This document shows, one piece after another, positions 53,242 to 61,791 of a stretch of DNA of 64,000 nucleotides. How positions within the stretch are numbered: position 1 is the stretch's first letter; every line of letters starts with the position of its first letter. This DNA is from Sphingomonas crusticola (GTDB lineage: Bacteria > Pseudomonadota > Alphaproteobacteria > Sphingomonadales > Sphingomonadaceae), in assembly GCF_003391115.1 (NCBI RefSeq), contig NZ_QTJP01000001.1, positions 1,240,001-1,304,000 on the forward strand. Direction: 5' to 3'. The translations under genes and the position numbers were made by a program. The notes below the pieces were generated by a model. It did no database searches. It was not told the origin of the DNA and saw only the letters and a program-made list of their open reading frames with translations.

Positions 53242-53664
53242 TCAGTCCTGTCGGTCGAGGGAGACGCCGTACAGCTCCATGCGGTGATCGACGAGCCGGA
53301 AGCCCAGCTTCTCGGCAATGCGCTTCTGCATCGCTTCAAGCTCAGCGTCGACGAATTCGATCACCTTGCCGGTTTCGACGTCGATCAAATGATCATGATG
53401 CTCCTCGGCCGCTGCTTCATAGCGCGCGCGGCCGTCGCCGAAATCGTGCCGTTCAAGGATGCCCGCATCCTCGAACAGCCGTACCGTTCGATAGACGGTC
53501 GCGATCGAGATACCCGGATCGATCGCCGCGGCACGCGCATGCAGCGCCTCCACATCGGGATGATCCTCCGCCTCGGACAAGACGCGCGCGATCACCTTAC
53601 GCTGTTCGGTGATGCGCAGACCCTTGTCGGCGCACAGAGTTTCCACATCGATCTTGCGCGTCAT
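53242..53664 (-). CDS. fur: Ferric uptake regulator Fur
   Basis: Iron-responsive repressor of 140 residues. An N-terminal winged helix (ITEQRKVIARVL, ISIATVYRTVRLFEDAGIL) is followed by the dimer/metal domain with HHDH at 89-92 (H89, H90, D91, H92). The CxxC zinc motifs of many Fur proteins are absent, as in other alphaproteobacterial Fur. Upstream lies rimI, 18 bases away. Confidence 0.88.
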   Translation of the reverse strand: MTRKIDVETLCADKGLRITEQRKVIARVLSEAEDHPDVEALHARAAAIDPGISIATVYRTVRLFEDAGILERHDFGDGRARYEAAAEEHHDHLIDVETGKVIEFVDAELEAMQKRIAEKLGFRLVDHRMELYGVSLDRQD

Positions 53665-53682
53665 ACGTGCATGCTAACGGCT

Positions 53683-54177
53683 TTACCGCGCCGTTGAAAG
53701 AGCGACGGGCCGATCCATGTCGATCGGCCGCGCCAGCGTCAGCGCATCCCGGGTCGTGCCGTCCGCTCCATGATAATAATCGCGGCGCCTTCCGATCTCT
53801 CCGAAGCCCGCGCCCCGATACAATTCCAGCGCGGGATTATCGTCACGCACTTCGAGCAACAGCCGGTGCGCGCCCTTGCCGGCCGCGATCGCGACCGTCC
53901 GTTCGATCAGCGCGCGCCCGACACCATGCCCGCGCGCATCCGGATCGACCGCCAGCAGCAGCAATTCCGCCTCGTCGATCAGCAGCCGGCTGAGGGCGAA
54001 TCCGGCGGTATGCCCGCTTTCCTCGGCAAAGCTGAGCCAGACGCCCGGCAGCGACAGCATGCCGAGGCATTGGCCGGCGCTCCAGGCCTCGCCGTAAGCG
54101 GGGTCGAACGCGCGCACCATCACTTCCATGATGGCGCCGATATCGCCTTCATTGCCCTCGCGCAGGATAGCGCTCAT
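53683..54177 (-). CDS. rimI: Ribosomal-protein-alanine N-acetyltransferase RimI-like
   Basis: GNAT acetyltransferase of 164 residues. Acetyl-CoA-binding segment LLLLAVDPDARGHGVGRALIER and the family pattern EVRDDNPALELYRGAGFGEIGRR with YY near the end are present. Its ATG overlaps the tsaB stop (ATGA), the common tsaB-rimI arrangement; the longer open frame upstream lies over tsaB and is not used. Confidence 0.88.
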   Translation of the reverse strand: MSAILREGNEGDIGAIMEVMVRAFDPAYGEAWSAGQCLGMLSLPGVWLSFAEESGHTAGFALSRLLIDEAELLLLAVDPDARGHGVGRALIERTVAIAAGKGAHRLLLEVRDDNPALELYRGAGFGEIGRRRDYYHGADGTTRDALTLARPIDMDRPVALSTAR

Positions 54178-54785
54178 CGCGGGAGAGCCGCATCGGGAGG
54201 CCGTCCGTAGAGCGGCGTCGGCGGCAATCCCGCCAGCCCGGCCGGCAGCAGGATCGCATCGGCGGCGTTGGGGAAGCGCTCCTCGGCATGGCCATGGCCC
54301 CGCGCTTCCACCAGGGCTAGCGCGCCCGATCCAAGGACAAGATCGTCGGAAATTTCCACGCCCGCCTCGGCTGGCGGCAGCGAGCGCATCGCAGTGATCG
54401 CCGTCAGCGGCGCCAGCGCGAAGCGCTGCACGAACACTTCGCCATGCCCCCCGGTAATCGCCACGCCGATCTCGTCCCCCGGTGCGGTGGCGGCAATCAA
54501 CGCGAGCGCACTGAAGCCGGCCACCTCGACCTGCCACGCCAGCGCCAACGCGCGCGCCGCGGCCAAGCCGACACGAATACCGGTGAAGCTGCCCGGTCCG
54601 CAATCAACCAGGATCAGGTCGGCGCGCGAGGTATCCGCCGCCGCCAGCACCTCGCCGATCATCGGCACCAGCCGCTCGGCGTGACCGCGCCCGACGATTT
54701 CATGGGCGGAGGCGCGCACGACGGCACCGTCGAGCAGCGCCACCGAGCATGCGGCGGTCGCCGTCTCGATCACCAACGTCGTCAT
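54174..54785 (-). CDS. tsaB: tRNA N6-threonylcarbamoyladenosine synthesis protein TsaB
   Basis: Partner of TsaD in making t6A at position 37 of ANN-decoding tRNAs. The 203 residues start with LVIETATAACSVALLDG and contain LVDCGPGSFTGIRVGLAAARALA, the family hallmark. The start at 54785 fits the conserved N terminus. Operon with rimI and probably fur. Confidence 0.9.
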   Translation of the reverse strand: MTTLVIETATAACSVALLDGAVVRASAHEIVGRGHAERLVPMIGEVLAAADTSRADLILVDCGPGSFTGIRVGLAAARALALAWQVEVAGFSALALIAATAPGDEIGVAITGGHGEVFVQRFALAPLTAITAMRSLPPAEAGVEISDDLVLGSGALALVEARGHGHAEERFPNAADAILLPAGLAGLPPTPLYGRPPDAALPR

Positions 54786-54789
54786 GTGC

Positions 54790-55380
54790 TTAGAGTAGCT
54801 GGTTCGCTTCCTCGAAGTCGAGGCGCGGCAGGCGCTCGAAGATGCTCGCTGGATCGCCATGGCCGAGCGTCGAGATGAAGTTGGTCTTGTAGGCCGTGCC
54901 GCCGAAGAAGGCCTCGTTGACCTTATGGGTGTCGAAACCCGACATCGGCCCCGTATCGAGCCCGAGCAGGCGTGCGGCGATGATGAAATAGGCGCCCTGC
55001 AGCGTCGAATTGCGGAAGGCCGATTCCTTGATCAGGCCATCATTGCCGAGGAACCAGGCACGCGCATCGGTATGGGGAAACAGCTTGGGCAGCCGCTCAT
55101 AAAATTCCATGTCCATCGCCAGGATCGCGGTCACCGGCGCTTTGCGCACCTTGGGTGCATTCTGGGCCGAGCAGAAGCCGGCAAGCTTGTCCTTGGCCTC
55201 CTGGCTGACGCACCATATGATCCGCAGCGGCTCCTGGTTCGCCGAGGTCGGACCCCATTTCAACAGGTCCCAGAGGGCGCGCAGCTCGGCCTCGGTGACC
55301 GGCTCGTCGGTGAAGCCATTATAGGTGCGGGCGGTACGGAAGACGCGGTCGAGAACCTCGTCGGAAAGCGGAGCAGCCAT
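54790..55380 (-). CDS. Nitroreductase-family protein (malonic semialdehyde reductase RutE-like)
   Basis: FMN-dependent oxidoreductase of 196 residues with RTYNGFTDEPVTEAELRALWDLLKWGPTSANQEPLR at the start and LRLIWC-like FMN contacts, closest by memory to RutE/HadB, which reduce malonic semialdehyde. No pyrimidine-degradation genes accompany it, so the physiological substrate is open. Confidence 0.82.
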   Translation of the reverse strand: MAAPLSDEVLDRVFRTARTYNGFTDEPVTEAELRALWDLLKWGPTSANQEPLRIIWCVSQEAKDKLAGFCSAQNAPKVRKAPVTAILAMDMEFYERLPKLFPHTDARAWFLGNDGLIKESAFRNSTLQGAYFIIAARLLGLDTGPMSGFDTHKVNEAFFGGTAYKTNFISTLGHGDPASIFERLPRLDFEEANQLL

Positions 55381-55389
55381 GATTTCCCT

Positions 55390-55974
55390 TTACGCAGCGC
55401 GGACTTCGGTAACCTCGGGCACGTAATGTTTGAGCAGTTGCTCGATGCCCTGCTTGAGCGTCGCGGTCGACGACGGGCAACCGGCGCAGGCACCGTGCAT
55501 CGCCAGATAGACGACACCCTTGTCGAAGCCGCGATAGACGATATCGCCACCGTCATTGGCCACTGCGGGGCGGACGCGCAGCTCGATCAGCTCCTTGATC
55601 TGGGCGACGATGTCCGCATCCTCCGGATGCTCGGCAAAGGCTGAATCGTCCGCGATATGAATGTCGCCGGCACTACCCGCCCTGAACAAGGGGGCCTGGC
55701 TGGAGAAGTGATCCAGCAGCACGGTCAGCACTTCCGGCTTGAGGTCGCGCCAATCGGCGCCCTCGCCCGCCGTCACCGCCACGAAATCGCGGCCGAAGAA
55801 CACGCCCGCCACGTCGCCCAGCGAAAACAAAGCTTCGGCCAACGGCGAGGCCTCGGCCTCATCCGCGTCGGCAAAATCACGCGGCGGGCCGGCCTCGATC
55901 ACCGGACGGCCGGGGAGGAACTTGAGCGTCGCCGGATTGGGCGTGGTTTCGGTCTCGATCAGCATGGATGCCAT
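55390..55974 (-). CDS. Iron-sulfur carrier Nfu (NifU C-terminal-like)
   Basis: Carrier that delivers iron-sulfur clusters to target enzymes. The 194 residues comprise the Nfu N-terminal domain (IETETTPNPATLKFLPG) and the NifU-like domain with the cluster cysteines C163-x2-C166 (GACAGCPSST). Start ATG 55974; an in-frame ATG nine bases later is equally possible. Confidence 0.9.
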   Translation of the reverse strand: MASMLIETETTPNPATLKFLPGRPVIEAGPPRDFADADEAEASPLAEALFSLGDVAGVFFGRDFVAVTAGEGADWRDLKPEVLTVLLDHFSSQAPLFRAGSAGDIHIADDSAFAEHPEDADIVAQIKELIELRVRPAVANDGGDIVYRGFDKGVVYLAMHGACAGCPSSTATLKQGIEQLLKHYVPEVTEVRAA

Positions 55975-56025
55975 GTGGGCCGCGCGACGTGGCAGATCAA
56001 GCGGCGCCGTGCAGCTTCAAGACAG

Positions 56026-56056
56026 GTCATTGCGAGGAATGCAGAAACGAATTGCT
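56026..56056. repeat. Degenerate REP-like palindrome
   Basis: gtcattgcgagg...attgct resembles, in opposite orientation, the gcaatgac palindrome at 59944-59970. It lies in the gap between the nfu and peptidase genes, reaching the peptidase stop codon. Confidence 0.4.
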
Positions 56057-57366
56057 TACTGCTTGGCGGACTTCATGCCGCTCAGCCGCGTCATCAGGAT
56101 GGCGGCGCGTTTGGCCTGCCGCGGGAAGCTCGTGAGATCGGCGGTTTCGCCGGCGGCATGCGCGCCATTGCCGGCGGCGCCGGTGCCGACCAGGCCATCC
56201 GTATAAGGTGCGACGAAGGCGATATCGCCGGCGCCACGCTTCATCGGATCGAGCTCCGCCATTTCGGGAAGGCCCAAGTCGCGGTTGACGCCGTTGAGCT
56301 GCGCCAGCAGCGCCCGGCTGCCCGCGGTCGGCGCCATGGCCGGATAGCCCTCGCTGAAGCTGATCTCGGCACCGGTGCCGGGCAGATGATCGGCGACGAT
56401 CGCGCGCATCTTTTCCTCGATCCGCATCGCCTGATCGTTCGACAAAGCCCGGATATCGCCGGTGGCATATCCCTTGCCCGCGATGATATTGGCCTTGCCC
56501 TGCGCCGTGCCACCGACTGCCTCCTCGGTGGTCGCGGAGGGGGTGGCGGTAACCCCGCCGAGCACGATGCCGACGCTATAGGTCAAATTGGGCTCGCGCA
56601 GCTCGCGGCGGAAGCTGTCGATGATCCGCGCCAGTTCATAATTGGCGCCGAAGCCGTCATTGTCGCTGAAAATTCCGGCCGAATGACCGGTGCGTCCGGT
56701 GGTGGTCAGCGTCCAGGTGATCGAGCCGCGCCGCGCGATCGAGCCCATGTCCTGGCCGCCGTCGCGCGTCAGCCCTTCAAACTCCAGCGCAGCATCGGCC
56801 CATTTGCCCGCCTCGATCATGTCGTGCCGCGCCAGCGCGACCGGATGGCCCGCGCTTTCCTCGTCACCCGACAATATGATCCGGATGTCGGCCCGGGCGA
56901 GCGTCCCGGCGGCCTTCATCGCGCGTAGCGCCGAGACCATGATCACCAGCCCGCCCTTCATGTCGGACACGCCAGGCCCCACCACCGTGTCGCCGCGCCG
57001 CTCCATCTTCTGGAACGGACTGTCCTTCTCGAACACGGTGTCCATATGGCCGATCAGCAGGATGTGCTTGCCCTTGCCCTTATGCTCGGCGACAAGATGG
57101 CCGGCACGGCCGGTTTCTTCCATCGGCACCCAGCGTACGGCGAAGCCGAGCGGCTCCAGTTCTGCCTGCATCATTCCCGCCACCGCGCACACCCCTTCGA
57201 AATTGCGGGTGCCGCTATTCTGGTCGACCATCCGCTGCAGCAACGCGAAGTCGCGCTCCTGCGAAGCGTCGACAGCAGCGGCGATACGCACCTCGGGCGG
57301 AGCAAGCGCGGCACTGGCCGCATCGGGAACGATGATAGCGAGGAGCGCAGCGGCGATCAGCTTCAT
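56056..57366 (-). CDS. M20-family metallopeptidase (glutamate carboxypeptidase-like), exported
   Basis: Di-zinc exopeptidase of 436 residues with a signal peptide (LIAAALLAIIVPDAASAA) and AGGAG before the ATG. Metal ligands and catalytic residues are in GHMDTVFEKD, GPGVSDMKGG and LSGDEESAGH; a dimerisation domain follows (TGHSAGIFSDNDG) and the terminal histidine is in GNGAHAAGE. The layout matches carboxypeptidase G2-type enzymes that remove C-terminal glutamate. Periplasmic. Confidence 0.88.
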   Translation of the reverse strand: MKLIAAALLAIIVPDAASAALAPPEVRIAAAVDASQERDFALLQRMVDQNSGTRNFEGVCAVAGMMQAELEPLGFAVRWVPMEETGRAGHLVAEHKGKGKHILLIGHMDTVFEKDSPFQKMERRGDTVVGPGVSDMKGGLVIMVSALRAMKAAGTLARADIRIILSGDEESAGHPVALARHDMIEAGKWADAALEFEGLTRDGGQDMGSIARRGSITWTLTTTGRTGHSAGIFSDNDGFGANYELARIIDSFRRELREPNLTYSVGIVLGGVTATPSATTEEAVGGTAQGKANIIAGKGYATGDIRALSNDQAMRIEEKMRAIVADHLPGTGAEISFSEGYPAMAPTAGSRALLAQLNGVNRDLGLPEMAELDPMKRGAGDIAFVAPYTDGLVGTGAAGNGAHAAGETADLTSFPRQAKRAAILMTRLSGMKSAKQ

Positions 57367-57405
57367 GGGGTCTCCTGGCTTTGCCGCGACCGACGGGACA
57401 AAAGG

Positions 57406-58242
57406 TCACTTCTTGGCGGGGTCATCCACCTGTAAAGTATATTGATATTTCATTTTGCCGTCCGCCACGGCCCAGACATCGCCGGATGAAGCGATCGCGA
57501 CGCCCAGCGGCACGCGGCTGGCGAGCGAAATCCACACATGGATTTCGGTCGGCTGCGGATCGAGCACATGGGTAACGAAGAACATGAGCGGGTTCGGAAC
57601 GGCTTTCTTCAGATCCATGGCGATGCAGGAATTTGTAAAGGGGCGCGACCCTGCGATCGATCCGTTGGCGGCGACATCGATGCGGTAGTGACCGCCGAGC
57701 GGAAAGCTGCTGATGGTCGCTTGCGGGGCCAGCACATAGACCGGCACGATCCCGTCGATTGTCGCCGGAGGCAGCACGACCGTGTTGAGCGCCCCCTTGC
57801 CACACTGCCGGACGCCGACCTTATTCAACGTCTCGGGCGTCATCACCGCCGCGCGCGCGTCAGCCATGCGACGTTCAATCGCGGTCATCCCGCGATCGTC
57901 GTTGGCGGAGACGATGTGCTGCGAAAGCACCTTGCGCCCCTGCATGTGCGCCACAAACACCTTGTAAGGCTGGTTGCCGTTCAGACCATAGAAGATGGCA
58001 ACGGTACCGGCATTTTCCCGCTCGACAATCCAGCCGCGCACGCCGGCCTTGGCGGGATCGGGCATTGCCGCCACCAGGGCGTCGGTCGCCCCCCAGGCGG
58101 CCTGATCGAAATCGTAAAGATCGCGCCCGATCCGCTCCGCCTGCTCAACGGCTGCCAGCTGCGCGGGCGCTCGGGCGATGACTTTCGTGGCGGGCGCAGA
58201 CGAAGCGGACGAAAGTCCGGCGAGCAAGAGCAACGTCCACAT
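57406..58242 (-). CDS. Exported protein of unknown function
   Basis: About 278 residues with a short signal peptide (MWTLLLLAGLSSASSAPA). I recognise no domain. The middle has alternating strands (AGTVAIFYGLNGNQPYKVFVAHMQG) and the C-terminal third is also strand-rich, with one cysteine pair (RQCGKG and TNSCIAM) that could form a disulfide. ATG 58242 is used; a GTG two codons upstream is possible. Placed between the M20 peptidase and antiporter genes in the same direction. Confidence 0.7.
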   Translation of the reverse strand: MWTLLLLAGLSSASSAPATKVIARAPAQLAAVEQAERIGRDLYDFDQAAWGATDALVAAMPDPAKAGVRGWIVERENAGTVAIFYGLNGNQPYKVFVAHMQGRKVLSQHIVSANDDRGMTAIERRMADARAAVMTPETLNKVGVRQCGKGALNTVVLPPATIDGIVPVYVLAPQATISSFPLGGHYRIDVAANGSIAGSRPFTNSCIAMDLKKAVPNPLMFFVTHVLDPQPTEIHVWISLASRVPLGVAIASSGDVWAVADGKMKYQYTLQVDDPAKK

Positions 58243-58316
58243 GATCACAGGCTAAACGGCCTGTCCTACCATGTGCAACCCTCGGAAACATTCACCGCGT
58301 GCGCGTCGGGCGCGCG

Positions 58317-59858
58317 CTAACTTTCCTCGATATGGCGCTCGTCCTCCGTGCTTAGCGCCAATTCGTGGAAATCCAGTTCCTCCTGCAGCACGATGAACGC
58401 ATCGGCATCCACCTCATGCGCGCCGCGCAGCTCCTCCAGCCGTTTGCGCTGGCGCCGCACGGCGAGAAGCCCGAGCTTGCGCCGTTCCTTGAACGGCACG
58501 GAGTCGCGCGGCTTGGCGACCGCCGCGCGCATCGTCTCAAACGTATAGCGCCAGTAATCGGCGGCAGGCCCGGTACGATCCGCCAGCGTCGCCAGCCCCG
58601 CTTCGGCCAATTCGGTCCGGGCCTTGTCGAGTTCGCGCTGCGCGCCTTCCTCGCCATCCAGCCGCAGCAGCCGCACCAGGGGCGCGAGCGTCAGCCCTTG
58701 CAGGACCAGGGTCGCGAGCACGACGGCGAAGGCGGTCAGCACGATCAGGTCGCGCTGCGGAAAATCGGCCGGCAAGGCGAAGGCAGTGGCCATCGTGATC
58801 AGGCCGCGCATACCGCACCAGCCGACGAGCACGCCATGCCTGATGGTTGCCGGCTTGAACTCGCCGCGCAGGGAGACGAAGCGATTGGACAAGCGGTTGT
58901 AGATCAGCACCCATATCAGCCGCACCAGGATCACGCACAGGATCACCAATCCGGCGAATCCGGCGGCCTCGTAGAGCCGGTCGAGCGGCATGCCCCCGAC
59001 GATCCTACGAGCCTGCATTCCCATCAGCAGGAAAGCGAGTACGTTGAGCAGGAAGACGACCGTCTCCCACACCGCAAAACTGTGGACCCGCACCCGGGCC
59101 AAGGTCTGCAGCCCGGCCGAACGCGCGACCGTCATCGCGAAGGCCACCAGGCACAGGACGGGCGACAGGCCGAGCCGCTCTGCGATGATCCACACCCCGA
59201 AGGCGGTCAGGAATTCCAGCAGATTGCCGCCGAGCGTGCCGCTCACGTAGCGCTGGATGCGCTTGGAGCACCATGCCAGCGCGATGCCGAGCAGGATCCC
59301 GCCCGGTGCGGCCAGGCCGAGCCGCAGTGCGATGCCGCCATCGATGCCGCCATGGCTCTGGATCGAGATAGCGGCGCTGAAAAGGAGCAGCGCGAGCGCA
59401 TCGTTCAACAGGCTTTCGCCCTTGAGCACGGCCACCGACCGGCGCGGCATGCTGACGGTTCCCAGCACCGCGGTCGCCGCCGCGGCATCAGGTGGTGCGA
59501 CGATCGCGCCCAATGCCAGCGCCGCGTAGAAAGGCAATCCGGCAAACGCCATGCCGAGCCAGGTCACGGCGCCCGCGGTCAGCAGCACCGCCACCACCGC
59601 CAAGGCGAAGAGCGGCCGCCATAGCCGCCACACCGCGCCCACCGGAAAATCATAGGCGGCGTCGACCAGCGCCGGGGCGATGAACAGCGCCAACGCGATA
59701 TGCGGATCGAGCGCGATCGACGGCGTCCCCGGGATCAGCGCCAGCACCACGCCCGCGGTGGCGAGCATGGCCGGATAGGGAATGGACAAGCGTCGGGACA
59801 CCTGCAGCAGCAGGATCGATGCCAGCACCAACGCCAGCAAGCTTTCGAAGAAGCTCAT
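58317..59858 (-). CDS. Sodium/proton antiporter, CPA1 family
   Basis: Inner-membrane cation/proton exchanger of 513 residues with about 12 helices (1-400) and a cytoplasmic helical tail of about 110 residues. Family motifs include GAIVAPPDAAAATAVLGTV and GESLLNDALALLLF, where the aspartate is the likely ion-binding residue, and VGWCGMRGLITMATAFALP. Role in pH or sodium homeostasis. Confidence 0.88.
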   Translation of the reverse strand: MSFFESLLALVLASILLLQVSRRLSIPYPAMLATAGVVLALIPGTPSIALDPHIALALFIAPALVDAAYDFPVGAVWRLWRPLFALAVVAVLLTAGAVTWLGMAFAGLPFYAALALGAIVAPPDAAAATAVLGTVSMPRRSVAVLKGESLLNDALALLLFSAAISIQSHGGIDGGIALRLGLAAPGGILLGIALAWCSKRIQRYVSGTLGGNLLEFLTAFGVWIIAERLGLSPVLCLVAFAMTVARSAGLQTLARVRVHSFAVWETVVFLLNVLAFLLMGMQARRIVGGMPLDRLYEAAGFAGLVILCVILVRLIWVLIYNRLSNRFVSLRGEFKPATIRHGVLVGWCGMRGLITMATAFALPADFPQRDLIVLTAFAVVLATLVLQGLTLAPLVRLLRLDGEEGAQRELDKARTELAEAGLATLADRTGPAADYWRYTFETMRAAVAKPRDSVPFKERRKLGLLAVRRQRKRLEELRGAHEVDADAFIVLQEELDFHELALSTEDERHIEES

Positions 59859-60276
59859 GACGCGGTGTAGCCGCAGGATCGTCCCGGCTCAAAGCGGGAT
59901 CTGCCCCGCGCTTGCGGGACACAGAAGAGGGGTTCGGGACTGGATTGCTTCGCTACGCTCGCAATGACAATTTGCCGCAGCGTTCGCGCCGCGGGTTGGC
60001 ACCAGCCAATTGATCGCCTTCGCAACACCGCCACAGTCAGCGGCACCTCAGCCAACCGCCTTGATTTCGCAGGTGCAACAGACTATCTGACCCTCAGCAC
60101 CAACGCATTCGTGTGTTCGGGCGAGCAGCGTGAACTTCCGCCATATGCGGGTCGTGCTTGCCGTGAGGTGCTGTAGCCAAGGGCTCCCCTTTCACGCGGG
60201 TCGTCTCGATGAACCCGCTTGTCGGCCGTCGGACATCTGTGTCCCGACGCATCGGCACGCGCACCGAAAGTGCATA
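59859..60276. other. Divergent intergenic region upstream of rhlE
   Basis: The 418-base gap has no supported gene. It holds a cccgc-gctt-gcggg hairpin (59905-59918), the REP-like palindrome at 59944-59970 and, in the part before rhlE, a gcgggt/acccgc hairpin (60196-60218), which could be part of the helicase mRNA leader. Confidence 0.5.
59944..59970. repeat. REP-like palindrome
   Basis: attgcttcgctacgctcgcaat is an imperfect palindrome followed by gaca. From memory this sequence type (gattgcttcgc...gcgaatgac) is a common dispersed intergenic repeat in alphaproteobacteria. A degenerate copy lies at 56026-56056. Confidence 0.55.
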
Positions 60277-61635
60277 ATGACCAAATTTTCCGACCTCGGC
60301 CTTGCAGCGCCGCTGCAGCAGGCGCTCGCCGCCAAGGGCTATGACAAGCCGACGCCGATCCAGGCGCAGGCCATTCCCGCCGTCATGGAAGGCCGCGATC
60401 TGTGCGGCATCGCCCAGACCGGCACCGGCAAGACCGCCGCGTTCGCGCTGCCGTCGCTCCATCGCCTCGCCGCCGAATTCAAGCCGCGTCCGCCCAAGGG
60501 CTGCCGCATGCTGGTGCTGGCGCCGACGCGCGAGCTCGCCAGCCAGATCGCCGAGAGCTTCACCGCCTACGGCAAGAATCTTCGTCTGTCGGTGATGACG
60601 GTGTTCGGCGGCGTGCCGATCAACCGCCAGATGCGCCAGCTGCAGGCGGGCGTCGATATCCTGGTGGCGACGCCGGGCCGCCTGCTCGACCTGATCGACC
60701 AGCGCGCGCTGACGCTGCGCGATGTCGAGATCCTGGTACTCGATGAAGCCGATCAGATGCTCGACCTCGGCTTCATCCACGCGTTGAAGCGCATCCACCA
60801 GCTGGTGCCCAAGAAGCGCCAGACCCTGTTCTTCTCGGCGACCATGCCGAAGACGATCTCCGATCTCGGCGACAGCTTCCTGACCAACCCGGTCAAGGTC
60901 TCGGTCGCCCCTCCGGCGACCACCGCCGAGCGGGTCGAGCAGTTCATCACTTACGTCAATCAGGCCGAGAAGCAGGCATTGCTGACGCTGACGCTGAAGC
61001 GCGAGACGGTCGAGCGTGCGCTCGTCTTCACCCGCACCAAGCATGGTGCCGACCGCGTGGTGAAGCATCTCGTCGCCGCGGGCATCCCGGCCAATGCGAT
61101 CCACGGCAATAAGAGCCAGCCGCAGCGCGAACGCGCTCTGGCCGAATTCAAGTCCGGCCTCGCCCCGATCCTGGTCGCGACCGATATCGCCGCGCGCGGC
61201 ATCGACGTGTCGGGCGTGTCTCACGTCTTCAACTTCGAAATTCCCAACGTGCCCGAGCAATATGTCCACCGCATCGGCCGCACCGCGCGCGCCGGCGCCA
61301 CCGGCCTCGCCATCTCCTATGTGGCGGATGACGAGCGGGCCTATCTGCGCGGCATCGAGAAGCTGACCCGCGTGCGTCCGACGATCGTGCCGCTGCCGGA
61401 GAATTTCCTCGCCGAGCAGGCCAAGCTGCCCAAGCCGGCCAAGTCCGACGACCGCCCCGACCGCCCGCACGGCCAGCGTCATGGCCAAGGCCAGCGTCGC
61501 GACGGCGGCGGCCGTTCCGACGGCGGCCGTGGCGGTGAACGTCCGGCCGGCGGTGCCCCCAAGCGCCACTTCGGCCCGCGCAAGGGTGCTCCCGGCGCCC
61601 ATCGTGGCGCGGTGCGCAAGACGACTGCACGCTAA
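60277..61635 (+). CDS. rhlE: DEAD-box RNA helicase, RhlE type
   Basis: ATP-dependent RNA helicase of 452 residues acting in RNA turnover and ribosome assembly. Motifs in order: FSDLGLAAPLQQAL with the Q motif (PTPIQAQAIP), AQTGTGKTAA, PTRELASQ, TPGR, DEAD (LVLDEADQML), SAT, ARGIDV and HRIGRTARAG. The C-terminal 80 residues are rich in Arg, Gly and Asp (RNA-binding tail). ATG 60277 matches the conserved N terminus; the frame is open 49 codons further upstream without a domain. Confidence 0.93.
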   Translation: MTKFSDLGLAAPLQQALAAKGYDKPTPIQAQAIPAVMEGRDLCGIAQTGTGKTAAFALPSLHRLAAEFKPRPPKGCRMLVLAPTRELASQIAESFTAYGKNLRLSVMTVFGGVPINRQMRQLQAGVDILVATPGRLLDLIDQRALTLRDVEILVLDEADQMLDLGFIHALKRIHQLVPKKRQTLFFSATMPKTISDLGDSFLTNPVKVSVAPPATTAERVEQFITYVNQAEKQALLTLTLKRETVERALVFTRTKHGADRVVKHLVAAGIPANAIHGNKSQPQRERALAEFKSGLAPILVATDIAARGIDVSGVSHVFNFEIPNVPEQYVHRIGRTARAGATGLAISYVADDERAYLRGIEKLTRVRPTIVPLPENFLAEQAKLPKPAKSDDRPDRPHGQRHGQGQRRDGGGRSDGGRGGERPAGGAPKRHFGPRKGAPGAHRGAVRKTTAR

Positions 61636-61645
61636 GACTGATTGC

Positions 61646-61669
61646 GTGGGGAGACGTGTTCTCCCCCAC
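61646..61669 (+). terminator. Hairpin after rhlE
   Basis: gtggggaga/tctcccccac forms a 9-bp stem with one bulge, starting 11 bases after the rhlE stop. No T-run follows, so it may act as an RNA-stabilising or weak terminator structure. Confidence 0.45.
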
Positions 61670-61672
61670 CAT

Positions 61673-61762
61673 CGTCACCCCGAACTTGTTTCAGGGTCCA
61701 TCGTGCCTCCGCTAGCGGAGTGGCTGTGACGCGATGGATGCTGAAACAAGTTCAGCATGACG
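61673..61762. repeat. Long inverted repeat (REP/MITE-like element)
   Basis: Two 31-base arms (61673-61703 and 61732-61762) match as inverted copies at 26 of 31 positions, with core gaacttgtttcag/ctgaaacaagttc. A perfect 14-base palindrome ctccgctagcggag sits between them (61707-61720). The whole fills the rhlE-dapE gap and could fold into one long stem. Confidence 0.75.
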
Positions 61763-61791
61763 AATTGAGGCAGGGCGGCTAACCGGCTTCC

